DNA of 64,000 nt from CAIYZT01 sp947461435 (GTDB taxonomy: Bacteria > Pseudomonadota > Alphaproteobacteria > Rhodobacterales > Rhodobacteraceae): NCBI GenBank assembly GCA_965284435.1, contig OZ260083.1:1736001-1800000 (forward strand), in the 5' to 3' direction. The translations under genes and the position numbers were made by a program. Every line of letters begins with the position of its first letter. Positions within the stretch are counted from its first letter, which is position 1. Of the stretch, positions 26,105 through 34,160 are shown piece after piece. The notes under the pieces were generated by a model. That model was not told where the DNA came from. It did not search any database and was given only the letters and a program-made list of their open reading frames with translations.

Positions 26105-26947
26105 TCCCCATGTCCTTATCCTGTCTAGTGTCGGAATTGATGTGGAGCGACTGCCGCCAATTTCAAGCGCGTCCCCCGTGCGATCTGTCAGAGTTTCTGC
26201 TCAGTGCACTCACAGCGGCAGCCCTGAGAACATCCGCGCAACGATGCCCGTATTACACGCCCAAACGCCACTCAGCCTTCTAAAGCTCTCGTTGCGCCGA
26301 TTACGCCAACACAAACGCTGTGTTACACCAGCGAATAAGGATGCTATGTTAACATAGCGAATGTTGCCAAAAGCCCGGCGCTGAGCGTGGCAATGACCAC
26401 GGATCACTGTGTTACACCAGCAAAACAGGTTGCTATGTTAACATAGCAAATGGTGCCGAAAACTGGGCGATCAGCGTGGCAGGACAAAAATCTATGCTGT
26501 GCAGCGTCCGAATGCTTGCCCGCCTTCTGGCACTCTCTTTGGGCCAGTCAGTTCAAAGGCTATGCTGCACAGCACTGAGCGTTATCGGCGCTTGCACTTG
26601 CTATGTACCTTTTGGAGATGGCACGCCAAGCGAAGGTCAGTAACGGCCCTAACCGGACGTTCGTCGCTTAAAAAAGGCGACCTCGAAACAGTCTTTGGTG
26701 CTTGGTGGCGCAGAACCAAAAAAATCTAACATGCTACATCTGCTTGTGATGTGGATCACGGGACTTTTGGCATGGAACCGGTCGAACAATTGATATGAAA
26801 GGCATCGATCGAAAGGTCGCCTTGTGGAGGTAAACCCATGTCGCTACACCCTTAAGCCATAGGTCGGGTTTGGGATATCTTAAGCATGAGATCAGCACTT
26901 GCGATGCCGCGAACGGGCCCTTCGGGCTGCTTGAGAAACCAAAAGTA
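26105..26947. repeat. Repeat-rich spacer with two tandem paired-dyad elements
   Basis: Paired dyads lie at 26317-26358 and 26406-26447. The two units are tandem with an 89-bp period and share AATG(T/G)TGCC and AGCGTGGCA after the second dyad (GCTATGTTAACATAGC in both). Bases 26200-26310 match the spacer blocks at 25.36-25.47 and 28.11-28.19 kb. Bases 26448-26680 match 18808-19040. No gene is supported until the pseudouridine synthase at 26948. Confidence 0.7.
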
Positions 26948-27682
26948 ATGTCAAAGATTCCAACTTCTCGCGTCGACAGGCTCCTGTCCTCCATGGGCTA
27001 TGGTTCGCGCAATGAAATAGCGCGAATGGCCAAGGCTGGTGGTATCACTCTGGACGCTGCCAAGCTCCTAGACGTCACCAAACGCATCCCTGTCACTCCA
27101 GATTTGCCGACCCGCATGGAGATTGACGGCGAGGTGCTCGATCCCGTCGCGGGCATGGTAATTCTTTTGAACAAGCCTTTGGGCATGACCTGTTCGCGCA
27201 AGGAATACGGTGCACTCGTCTATGACATCCTGCCTGAGCGCTGGAAACGCCGTGATCCGGCGATCTCGACCATCGGCCGATTGGATAAGCAGACCTCCGG
27301 TCTTCTGTTGCTGACCGATGATGGCGACCTGCTTCATCGTGTCATCAGCCCCAAGCGCCACGTCGAAAAGACCTATCGCGCCAAGCTGGCCCGCCCGCTC
27401 GATGGCACGGAAGGCGAGCTGTTTGCCTCGGGCAATTTGATGCTGGAGGGCGAGGACAAGCCGCTGGCTCCTGCCGAACTGGAAGTGGTCTCGGAAACCG
27501 ACGCCCTGATTAGTGTTACCGAGGGCCGATACCATCAGGTGCGCCGCATGTTTGCTGCCACCGGCAACCACGTCGAGAAATTGCACCGCGAACGTTTGGG
27601 CGGTCTGTCACTGCCTGATGACATGGCTCCCGGTCAGTGGAAGCTGCTGAGTGAAGAAGAGATCGCCTTAATCTTTGAGTAA
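26948..27682 (+). CDS. RsuA-family rRNA pseudouridine synthase
   Basis: This 244-residue protein begins with an S4-like RNA-binding domain (SRVDRLLSSMGYGSRNEIAR). The RsuA/RluB/E/F catalytic domain follows: ILLNKPLGMTCSRKE, then the catalytic Asp in IGRLDKQTSGLLLLTDDG, KTYRAKLARPL, and GRYHQVRRMFAATGNHVEKL, then RERLGGLSLP. It isomerises a uridine in ribosomal RNA, probably U516 of 16S rRNA if it is a true RsuA. I chose the ATG at 26948 because the S4 domain starts right after it. It sits alone among repeats in the accessory region, possibly an accessory paralogue. Confidence 0.87.
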   Translation: MSKIPTSRVDRLLSSMGYGSRNEIARMAKAGGITLDAAKLLDVTKRIPVTPDLPTRMEIDGEVLDPVAGMVILLNKPLGMTCSRKEYGALVYDILPERWKRRDPAISTIGRLDKQTSGLLLLTDDGDLLHRVISPKRHVEKTYRAKLARPLDGTEGELFASGNLMLEGEDKPLAPAELEVVSETDALISVTEGRYHQVRRMFAATGNHVEKLHRERLGGLSLPDDMAPGQWKLLSEEEIALIFE

Positions 27683-28041
27683 ACCAAGGGCGGGGTGGTC
27701 TCAACATGTGTGGTTGAACGACATCCATCGCTATGGAGGTCATTCCAAAAATTTCTCTGCGGTTTAAAAGCATCGCATAAATAGGTGGTTGCCCACAGTC
27801 TTCGACCGTATGCCAACTTTGACCAGAGCAGGGTATCGGTCGGCTGCCGGTCCGCTTTCACGCCACGGGTAGTTTGAAGCGCCGCACCTGCTAAGGGCAG
27901 CCCACTGCCCGTAGCGTTGCCGCCCAGCGTTCGAGAAAAATGTCTCAATCTATGGCCACCGCTAGTAAGGTCAACGTGAGGTAAAAAACTGGAAAATGTC
28001 TAGCGGCACCAAAACAGGGCAACAACCAGATGGTGATCAAT
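27683..28041. other. Intergenic stretch downstream of the pseudouridine synthase gene
   Basis: No gene is supported. The stretch leads into a paired-dyad element at 28042. Confidence 0.45.
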
Positions 28042-28083
28042 ACCATGCTACACCAGCAATCCCAGATGCGGTGTTAAGACAGC
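28042..28083. repeat. Paired-dyad element (28.05 kb)
   Basis: The two dyads are diverged (CATGCTACACCAGC, then GCGGTGTTAAGACAGC at 28068) but keep the 26-bp centre spacing and the trailing AAAT. The bases to about 28199 match the spacer blocks at 25.36-25.47 and 26.20-26.31 kb. Confidence 0.65.
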
Positions 28084-28199
28084 AAATCGCGAGGGAACCG
28101 AAGCGCTGAACACATCAGCGCAACAACGGCTGCATCACACGGCCAAACGCCAGCCAAGCCATAAAAACTCTCGCTGAGCCAGCAAACACAAACCTAAAC

Positions 28200-28387
28200 A
28201 ATGTGTTACACCAGCAAACCAACACACACTGTCCAACACAGCAAACGACTACACTGTGTTGAACACAGCAAACGAGTCGCAATAGCAGTTAACCAGCGCA
28301 CAAAATCACACAGAACTGTGCAATCGCTGTGCAACGCACAAATTCCGAAGTGTGCTATGAGTAACTATTTGATTTTGCTGTGTAATA
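28200..28387. repeat. tRNA-Phe-associated repeat block, copy 3 (next to the intact tRNA)
   Basis: Three dyads lie at about 28200-28215, 28227-28242 and 28253-28269 (last core CTGTGTTGAACACAG), each followed by AAAC or AAACGA. Then come GAGTCGCAATAGCAGTTAAC, the palindromic TGTGCAACGCACA and CCGAAGTGTGCTAT. The block runs directly into the 3' end of the tRNA-Phe gene, as the other two copies run into tRNA-Phe fragments. Confidence 0.78.
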
Positions 28388-28463
28388 TGGTGCCCAGAGA
28401 CGGAATTGAACCGCCGACACGCGGATTTTCAATCCGCTGCTCTACCAACTGAGCTATCTGGGC
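28388..28463 (-). tRNA. tRNA-Phe (GAA)
   Basis: The 76-nt minus-strand gene folds as a complete cloverleaf. The acceptor stem is GCCCAGA/TCTGGGC, the D-arm AGCTCAGTTGGTAGAGC, the anticodon loop TTGAAAA with anticodon GAA, the T-arm GGCGGTTCAATTCCGTC, and CCA is encoded at 28388-28390. Fragments of its 3' half recur at 12.75 kb and, more diverged, at 7.67 kb. Confidence 0.97.
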
Positions 28464-28582
28464 ACCGGGGCCGTTGGGCGCCTCAGGCGGCCCGCTTGGT
28501 TGGCGGTTGATACGTCAGGCGCGCAGGGCTGTCCAGAGGGTTCGGGTGATTTTTTGTCGGGATTTGCAAGAAGGGCAGGGGG

Positions 28583-28768
28583 TTAGTGCGGCCGGTTTTC
28601 GGCGCTGTCCGTGGCATCGTCGGACGATGCGTCGTCCTGTTCCACTTCTGTCGCAGGAATGGCATATCCGCCCGTCAACCAACGCCCCAAATCAACGTCC
28701 GAACAGCGCCGCGAACAAAAGGGGCGGTACTTGGCATCACTGTCGCGCTGGCAAATCGGGCAGGTCAT
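28583..28768 (-). CDS. yacG: DNA gyrase inhibitor YacG
   Basis: This 61-residue zinc protein has the YacG Cys pattern CPICQRDSDAKYRPFCSRRC (C-x2-C and C-x3-C) followed by VDLGRWLTGGYAIP. YacG binds the GyrB C-terminal region and inhibits gyrase in E. coli. The acidic C-terminal tail is usual. The start overlaps the stop of the RNase E/G gene, within an operon-like series infA, maf, RNase E/G, yacG on the minus strand. Confidence 0.9.
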   Translation of the reverse strand: MTCPICQRDSDAKYRPFCSRRCSDVDLGRWLTGGYAIPATEVEQDDASSDDATDSAENRPH

Positions 28769-29820
28769 GGCGCGGGAATTTTCACAAGGTCGGCCAAAGT
28801 CAGCCGGTCGCGGCGCCGCGTGATTTCATACAGTCCCAGTGTCGTCCATCCGGCCAGGTTTACATCTGCCCCTTCGGGCCGAAAGGCGGCCTTGATCACC
28901 TGATCCAGGATCGCCCGGTCCTTTTTCGGCACCGGGGCGAAATCCACCACGATCTGTCCCCCAAAGCCGCGCAGTCGCATCTGACGGGGCAGGTCGCGCG
29001 CGGCCGCGATATTGGCCTTCAGGCTTGCCGCGGGTGAGGTGTCGGGCCCTGTATTCACATCCACCGCCACAAGGGCGCGCGTCGGCTCAATCATCATATG
29101 CCCGCCGCCCGGCAGGCCGACGCGCGGCTCGCACAGGGCCTCGATCATGGCATGCACGCCATGGGTTTCAAATCCCCCCGCTTCGGTCATCATCTCGTCC
29201 GGCTCGGGGTCAAGCCAATCGCGGCAGGCCAGATCATGGGCGCCCGGCCCATCCACCAACAGTTCGGGCCCGCCGTTCAGATCTGCCAGAACCGCTTCGG
29301 CCAGATCGCGCATCGCGGCCACATCTTCGGCAATCACCTCGGGCTCTGCCGTCTCGCAGGCCGACCGCAGGATAAGGCCCAGCGTCTCGTCGGCCCCCTG
29401 CATGGCCGTCTGGGCAATCTCGTTCAAGGCCGCGCGCGCGTCATCATCCTTGATGGCGCGCGAGATGTTGATCCCCGGTGCGCCCGGCGTCAGGATGGCA
29501 TAGCGCGATTTGAACAAAAGCCGAAGCGTCACCGGCAGGGCCTTGCCCGGCTCGGCCGGGCCGGTGACCTGAACAAGCAGCTTTTGGCCCGGCGCAATGC
29601 CCCCCGTCTGGCGCAAAAATCCCGAAAGCCCCCCCGGAAGTTTCACAAACATGCCGCCCTGTCCTTTGACCGGTCGGTCGGCCACGGCCCGGTAAATCGC
29701 CCCCGGCAAGGGTGCATCGGTGATCGGGTCGACCGAAAGCTCTATCAACTGCCCGTCCACGATCAGGCACGCGGCCTGCTGGTCGCCCAACTGGTCCAGA
29801 ATGACGATACGGCCTTTCAT
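28765..29820 (-). CDS. Ribonuclease E/G family protein
   Basis: This 351-residue protein matches the catalytic part of the RNase E/G family. The metal-binding Asp residues are in ALVAVDVNTGPD and IVVDFAPVPKKDR, and the S1-like N-terminal part includes GAIYRAVADRPV and GMFVKLPGG. It is shorter than RNase E or G and lacks the CPxC zinc-link motif and the degradosome tail, so it is a short family member that is common next to maf in Rhodobacteraceae. I chose the ATG at 29820, which overlaps the maf stop. Confidence 0.85.
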   Translation of the reverse strand: MKGRIVILDQLGDQQAACLIVDGQLIELSVDPITDAPLPGAIYRAVADRPVKGQGGMFVKLPGGLSGFLRQTGGIAPGQKLLVQVTGPAEPGKALPVTLRLLFKSRYAILTPGAPGINISRAIKDDDARAALNEIAQTAMQGADETLGLILRSACETAEPEVIAEDVAAMRDLAEAVLADLNGGPELLVDGPGAHDLACRDWLDPEPDEMMTEAGGFETHGVHAMIEALCEPRVGLPGGGHMMIEPTRALVAVDVNTGPDTSPAASLKANIAAARDLPRQMRLRGFGGQIVVDFAPVPKKDRAILDQVIKAAFRPEGADVNLAGWTTLGLYEITRRRDRLTLADLVKIPAP

Positions 29821-30392
29821 GTCTGCCTCCAAAGGGGGTATCCGGCTGCTTGCAACAGCGCGGCAGTTTCGGCCAGCGGCAGCCCCACAATCCCGGTAAA
29901 CGATCCCGAGATCCAAGGAATAAAGGCGCCCGCTGCCCCTTGAATGGCATAGCCGCCGGCCTTGCCCTCCCACTCACCAGACGCCAAATAGGCGTTCAGT
30001 TCCAGGTCCGACAGGCGCTTCATCTTGACGGCGGACACGCTCTCGCGCGTCCAGATCGTCTCGCCCCTACGCACCGCAACGGCCGTGATCACAAGGTGAC
30101 GCCGCCCGCCCAAATCGGTCAGGAACCGGGCGGCCTCACCCGCGTCGCGCGGCTTGCCCAAAATGCGCCGGCCCAGTGCCACGGTGGTATCCGCGCAAAG
30201 GACGATATCCTGCGGCCCCGCGTCAACGGCCAGCGCCTTCTCCCGGGCAAGACGCGCGCAATAGGGGCGCGGCAATTCGGCCTTGCGGGGGTCTTCGTCG
30301 ATATCCGGGGGCAAGATCGCATCCGGCACAACACCGATCTGCGCCAGAAGTTCCCTTCGGCGCGGACTGCCTGATCCCAAAATAAAACGCAC
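29817..30392 (-). CDS. maf: Maf family nucleoside triphosphate pyrophosphatase
   Basis: This 191-residue protein has the Maf N-terminal motif LGSGSPRRRELLAQIG, the catalytic Asp region VLCADTTVALGRRILGKP, and GGYAIQGAAGAFIPWISGSF near the C-terminus. Maf proteins hydrolyse modified or non-canonical NTPs (dTTP/UTP or methylated forms) to the monophosphate. Its stop overlaps the next start by four bases. infA lies 9 bases upstream. Confidence 0.93.
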   Translation of the reverse strand: MRFILGSGSPRRRELLAQIGVVPDAILPPDIDEDPRKAELPRPYCARLAREKALAVDAGPQDIVLCADTTVALGRRILGKPRDAGEAARFLTDLGGRRHLVITAVAVRRGETIWTRESVSAVKMKRLSDLELNAYLASGEWEGKAGGYAIQGAAGAFIPWISGSFTGIVGLPLAETAALLQAAGYPLWRQT

Positions 30393-30401
30393 GTCAGTCG
30401 C

Positions 30402-30620
30402 TTATTTGAAACGATAGTTGATGCGGCCCTTCGACAGGTCATAGGGCGTCATCGCCACCTGAACCTTGTCGCCCGCCAGAACGCGGATCCGGTTCTTGCG
30501 CATCTTGCCCGCCATTGTCGCAATCAGTTCGTGGCCATTCTCTAGCTCGACCTTGAATGTCGCGTTCGGCAGCAATTCCTTAACGACACCGGGGAATTCG
30601 AGGGTTTCTTCCTTGGCCAT
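30402..30620 (-). CDS. infA: Translation initiation factor IF-1
   Basis: The protein has 72 residues from the ATG at 30620 (AKEETLEFPGVVKELLPNA), the usual length, with the S1-like OB fold segment FKVELENGHELIATMAGKMR and the basic end DLSKGRINYRFK. It binds the ribosomal A site during initiation. The longer frame to 30683 lacks similarity. It heads the infA, maf, RNase E/G, yacG run. Confidence 0.97.
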   Translation of the reverse strand: MAKEETLEFPGVVKELLPNATFKVELENGHELIATMAGKMRKNRIRVLAGDKVQVAMTPYDLSKGRINYRFK

Positions 30621-30862
30621 GGTCTCTCCAACAGGGGTTGGCCCGCGCGACGCGCAGGCTTTCTGGCCGCGATATGCGCCCATGCGCGCCGATTTTCAAG
30701 GGAAATCTACATGGATCCAGTTCTTGGGCCGCTTCCGCCGTCCAAGCACGAATCCTGTGGATGTTTCCCAACAAATCCTTGCCCGCATCGCCCGCAGACT
30801 GCAACCAGAAGATGTAGAAATTCGCATTTTTAAAGACATGATTCAACCATGAGGATACAGCG

Positions 30863-32047
30863 ATGCTTGACGGACTTGCCCAAATCTCTCATCCCGGCGC
30901 TTTGCGCCAGACCCCGATCGAACTCTCGGCCCTGCCTCAGACCCTGATTGTCGGCATGCGTGTCGGCCACGGGGTGCGCATCCAATGTTTGTTGATGGCA
31001 AAGGCCCTGCAAGGCGGGGCACGGCTGATCTACCGCGAGGATATGCTGTCGCCCGCAGGCAGGCAGATGTTCCTTGATATGCGGGCGTGGTTCTTGGCCG
31101 AACCGGGCAACGCGGCCCGCTATTATGCCGATCACGACATCCAAGACCGCTGGCGGCCGGAATATGCGCCCGACGCGGTCGCGCGCCTGCGCGCCGAGTT
31201 CATCTTGAACCCGCCGCGCCGCGTGATCTTTTTTGAACCCTCCAGCATGGAAGAGATCATCGGCCATCTTGGCGATGTCTTGCAGGGGGTGGATCTGCAA
31301 TATGTGGATCCTGACCGCCGCCCGGTGGATGCATCAGGCCGCGATCTTCTGGATTTTTCGCATATCCCCTTGCCGCTCAGCGTGAACTACCCGGTTGGCG
31401 CGAACCCCGCCCGCCTGTCGTGCCGTCATTCCGCCCCCGGATTGCAGGTGCGGCCCTATGATCAGCGCGAGTTTTCCTTTGCCACCCATGGCGGCGGCTG
31501 GGCCATGGGGCGCTTTCGCGATGTGCTGGATCTTTTGCCCGGCCCCGGCGCAATCTTGTTGCCGCGTGACCGGGCCATGGCAGAAAAGGAAACACTCTTG
31601 GCGCGCGCCAGTCTGTTCTTTGACATTGATTTGGGCACCGAATCCTCGGCCGAATTTGCCCGCCTCGCCCAGATTACCGAAACCGGCTATCGCATCTTGC
31701 CGCCCATGGCCCACCATGGTGCGCTGGACGTGATTTCGCGCGCGTGCGCCCTTGTCTCCAAACCGGGCGGGGCCACAGTGGTTGACAGCTATCTGGCGCA
31801 AACACCCGTTCTCTATCTTGAACCCATTTCGCTCTATGAACAAGGCAACGCCGAATTCATTGAAAAAACCGGCATAGGGATGTCTCTGGTCGACTATCTG
31901 GCCAAAGGCGCAGATCCGGCGCTCTTGGCCCGCTGCGCCGAAAATCTGGCCCGTCTGATCGACGGTGTCCCCACGTTGGACAGCTTGTTTGATCTTGGGG
32001 CCTTGCCCTCGGTCCCGCCGCGCCGCGCTGCCGCCGCCGGGCATTAG
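30863..32047 (+). CDS. Putative glycosyltransferase-like protein
   Basis: This 394-residue soluble protein is not a clear member of a named family. The C-terminal half shows a pattern seen in GT-B enzymes: MAHHGALDVISRACALVSKP followed by GGATVVDSYLAQTPVLYLEP and EQGNAEFIEKTGIG, similar to the donor-binding region of MurG/UGT-like proteins. The N-terminus (LIVGMRVGHGVRIQCLLMAK) could be a glycine-rich acceptor loop. It is divergent from infA with a 242-base control region between. The substrate is unknown. Confidence 0.5.
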   Translation: MLDGLAQISHPGALRQTPIELSALPQTLIVGMRVGHGVRIQCLLMAKALQGGARLIYREDMLSPAGRQMFLDMRAWFLAEPGNAARYYADHDIQDRWRPEYAPDAVARLRAEFILNPPRRVIFFEPSSMEEIIGHLGDVLQGVDLQYVDPDRRPVDASGRDLLDFSHIPLPLSVNYPVGANPARLSCRHSAPGLQVRPYDQREFSFATHGGGWAMGRFRDVLDLLPGPGAILLPRDRAMAEKETLLARASLFFDIDLGTESSAEFARLAQITETGYRILPPMAHHGALDVISRACALVSKPGGATVVDSYLAQTPVLYLEPISLYEQGNAEFIEKTGIGMSLVDYLAKGADPALLARCAENLARLIDGVPTLDSLFDLGALPSVPPRRAAAAGH

Positions 32048-32127
32048 GCCGCCTGCCTTTTGCCCGCCTGCCTTTTGCCAGTCTGCGTTGCTGCGGTCTG
32101 GGCACTGTCCGGCTTTGCTGGGCAGCG

Positions 32128-32712
32128 CTACAGTTTGCGCATCCAAAATTGCAGCGGCTTCACGCTCTCTGCCGGCTCACCCAGATCTTTCCAGGCAAAC
32201 TCGGCCATCACCCCCGGAAGGGGCCGATAGCCGCGGCCTGCCCAAAAGGCATCATTGGTTCGGTAACTGCCGGGGCGCTGGGAATGTTCGGCCGGGCGGA
32301 CCACCGAACAAAAAGCCACGTGCCCGCGCCCCATGGCCCGCGCGTGGGCCTCACGCAGATCAAAGAACCGATGTCCCAAACCTTGGCCCCGATAGGCCGG
32401 AAGCAAAACCGATTCCGCGCCATACAAGATATCGCCCACCGGAAGTCCGATCTGCCGCAGCGGGTCCGAAAAGGCCTCTGCGTGATCTTCCATCAACGTC
32501 GATGTCGATGCGCCCACCAGCATTCCGGCATCAAAGGCCCCAACCAACAGCGCGCCCGGATTGTCGCGATAGGTGCTCAGATAGGCCCGCTCATACTCCA
32601 GCGTGCCATCATACAAATAGGGCCAGTCGCGAAACACCGCGATGCGCAGCCGTGCCACATCGTCCAGATGCGACTCCAACTCGGCCCCCGACAGGGCGCG
32701 CACCTCAACCAT
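32128..32712 (-). CDS. GNAT family N-acetyltransferase
   Basis: This 194-residue protein has the GNAT acetyl-CoA site SVLLPAYRGQGLGHRFFDLR (motif A, R/Q-x-x-G-x-G/A) and a preceding beta strand GALLVGAFDAGMLVGAS. The acceptor is not predictable. The start overlaps the end of the SnoaL-like gene by 8 bases, so the two are co-transcribed. Confidence 0.8.
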   Translation of the reverse strand: MVEVRALSGAELESHLDDVARLRIAVFRDWPYLYDGTLEYERAYLSTYRDNPGALLVGAFDAGMLVGASTSTLMEDHAEAFSDPLRQIGLPVGDILYGAESVLLPAYRGQGLGHRFFDLREAHARAMGRGHVAFCSVVRPAEHSQRPGSYRTNDAFWAGRGYRPLPGVMAEFAWKDLGEPAESVKPLQFWMRKL

Positions 32713-33118
32713 GGCTGACCTGCTTGATCCAATCGGCCAGATTGTAATAGGTGGTCACCCGCGTGATCTTACCGTCCTTCAAGGCGAAAAAACCGCCCGC
32801 CGGCAGAACATAGCGCTGCCCCCGCGCTTCGGGCAGGCCCGGGTCGGTTTTCAGATAGGTGCCATGAACGATAAATTCTGCCGCCCCGCGCGTTCCGTCC
32901 TCATTGGCCATCACCACCACATCGCGCAACTCTTCGCGGTAGGTTTCCGACATATGGGCGCAAAAGGCCGCAAAAGCCGCCTTGCCCAACCGCGTGGCCC
33001 CCTCATTCACATGATGGGCAAAATCGTCATGCAAGCAGGCCACCATCCCCTCGACATGGCCTGCGTTGAAGGCTGCATAATAGGCGGTGATCGTCGTCAG
33101 GGCGTGATTGCGGCTCAT
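32705..33118 (-). CDS. SnoaL/NTF2-like protein
   Basis: This 137-residue protein starts at the ATG at 33118. The cone-shaped NTF2 fold is indicated by TITAYYAAFNAGHVEGMVACL, then DDFAHHVNEG, AEFIVHGTYLKTDPG, and GGFFALKDGKITRVTTYYNL. Members are often isomerases or hydrolases, and many have no known role. It is coupled to a GNAT gene downstream. Confidence 0.78.
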   Translation of the reverse strand: MSRNHALTTITAYYAAFNAGHVEGMVACLHDDFAHHVNEGATRLGKAAFAAFCAHMSETYREELRDVVVMANEDGTRGAAEFIVHGTYLKTDPGLPEARGQRYVLPAGGFFALKDGKITRVTTYYNLADWIKQVSHG

Positions 33119-33229
33119 CTGCGTCTCCATGGTCTGGCGCGAACCTGCCACGACCCTGCCGCAAGGTCAAAGTGGGAAACGGCCCTGTCGGCGTAATCCC
33201 GACAGGGCCGCCTTCCCAATTTTGGGCCC

Positions 33230-34072
33230 TCAGGCTAGGGCTGCCGCCACAGATGCCGCTATCGGTGTTGTCGGCCGGCCAATCAAGCGGCTCAGCGCCC
33301 GGCCTTCATCCAAAAGCGCGCCGCGCGCTGCGTGATCATCACTGTCCGCCAGAATCATCGCAACCGCTTCGGGCAAGCCAAAGCTTTGCAAGATCCCGCC
33401 ATAGGTTTCTTTGGGCAGCGAATTATAGGCAATCGGTTTGCCCACTTGGCGCGAGACTTCTGCGGCCAGATCCGCAAGCTGGATCACCTCATCCCCCGCC
33501 AATTCATGGGTCTTGCCTTGTTCGGCTGGGGTTGTGGCCACAACCGCAATCGCTTGGGCATAATCGGCCCGCGCCGCCGGGGCCACCCGGCCCTCGCCGC
33601 TGGATCCAATCAGCGCGCCTGCCGCCACGGCCGCGCCCAGATTGCCGATGTAGTTTTCTGTATACCAGCCATTGCGCAGCACGGTATGGCCGACCCCCGA
33701 GGCAGCAAGGTAAGCCTCGGTGCCGATGTGATCTTGCGCAAGGATCATCGGGTTCTGCGTGCCCTTCAAGATCGACGTATAGATCACATGGCCCACGCCC
33801 GCCGCCTTGGCCGCATCAATCACCGCGCGGTGCTGACCGACCCGATCGTTGAAATCATTGGATGAAATCAAGACCAGCGTGTCAACGCCTGCCAAAGCCG
33901 GGGCCAAACTCGTGGGAACGTGATAATCAAAGGCCCGCACAGCCACGCCCAGATCCGCCGCTTTGGCCGGATCTCGGGCCAGCGCCACAACATCTGTTGC
34001 ACCCCGCGCGATCAATGCGGCAAGGGCCGCGCGTCCCAATTGGCCCGTGGCCCCTGTAATTGCGATCGTCAT
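33230..34072 (-). CDS. NAD(P)H:quinone oxidoreductase, NmrA/QorB type
   Basis: This 280-residue protein has an N-terminal Rossmann motif IAITGATGQLGRAALAAL and segments DTLVLISSNDF and HVIYTSILKG, then LRNGWYTENYIGNL, typical of QorB, which reduces quinones with NADPH. I chose the ATG at 34072 because the Rossmann motif follows at once; the much longer frame upstream covers the hxlR-type gene antisense. It is divergent from the HxlR regulator, the usual pairing for quinone or aldehyde stress genes. Confidence 0.88.
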   Translation of the reverse strand: MTIAITGATGQLGRAALAALIARGATDVVALARDPAKAADLGVAVRAFDYHVPTSLAPALAGVDTLVLISSNDFNDRVGQHRAVIDAAKAAGVGHVIYTSILKGTQNPMILAQDHIGTEAYLAASGVGHTVLRNGWYTENYIGNLGAAVAAGALIGSSGEGRVAPAARADYAQAIAVVATTPAEQGKTHELAGDEVIQLADLAAEVSRQVGKPIAYNSLPKETYGGILQSFGLPEAVAMILADSDDHAARGALLDEGRALSRLIGRPTTPIAASVAAALA

Positions 34073-34160
34073 AACGTCGTCTCCTGAATACTGTTGACGA
34101 TGCACAGATACGCCGATACTTCTGAAAAGGAAGTACGTACAAAAAGGGAAGTACATCACA
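34073..34160. promoter_or_regulatory. Divergent control region with repeated GGAAGTAC words
   Basis: The 88 bases between the qorB-like and hxlR-like genes contain GGAAGTAC at 34129 and again at 34147 (18 bp apart), and the palindrome GTACGTAC at 34133. The second copy overlaps the ribosome binding site of the regulator. These are good candidates for the HxlR operator and would allow self-repression. Confidence 0.5.

Noticed and set aside
26499..26729. Plus-strand 76-codon frame
   Set aside because: It lies completely within a non-coding repeat module whose other copy (18.8-19.0 kb) does not keep the frame.
7479..28269. CRISPR-like array or integron attC sites in the palindromic repeats
   Set aside because: Dyads are only 16-18 bp with about 10 bp between, occur in pairs or triplets, and no cas genes, integron integrase or cassette-sized genes with matching ends are present.
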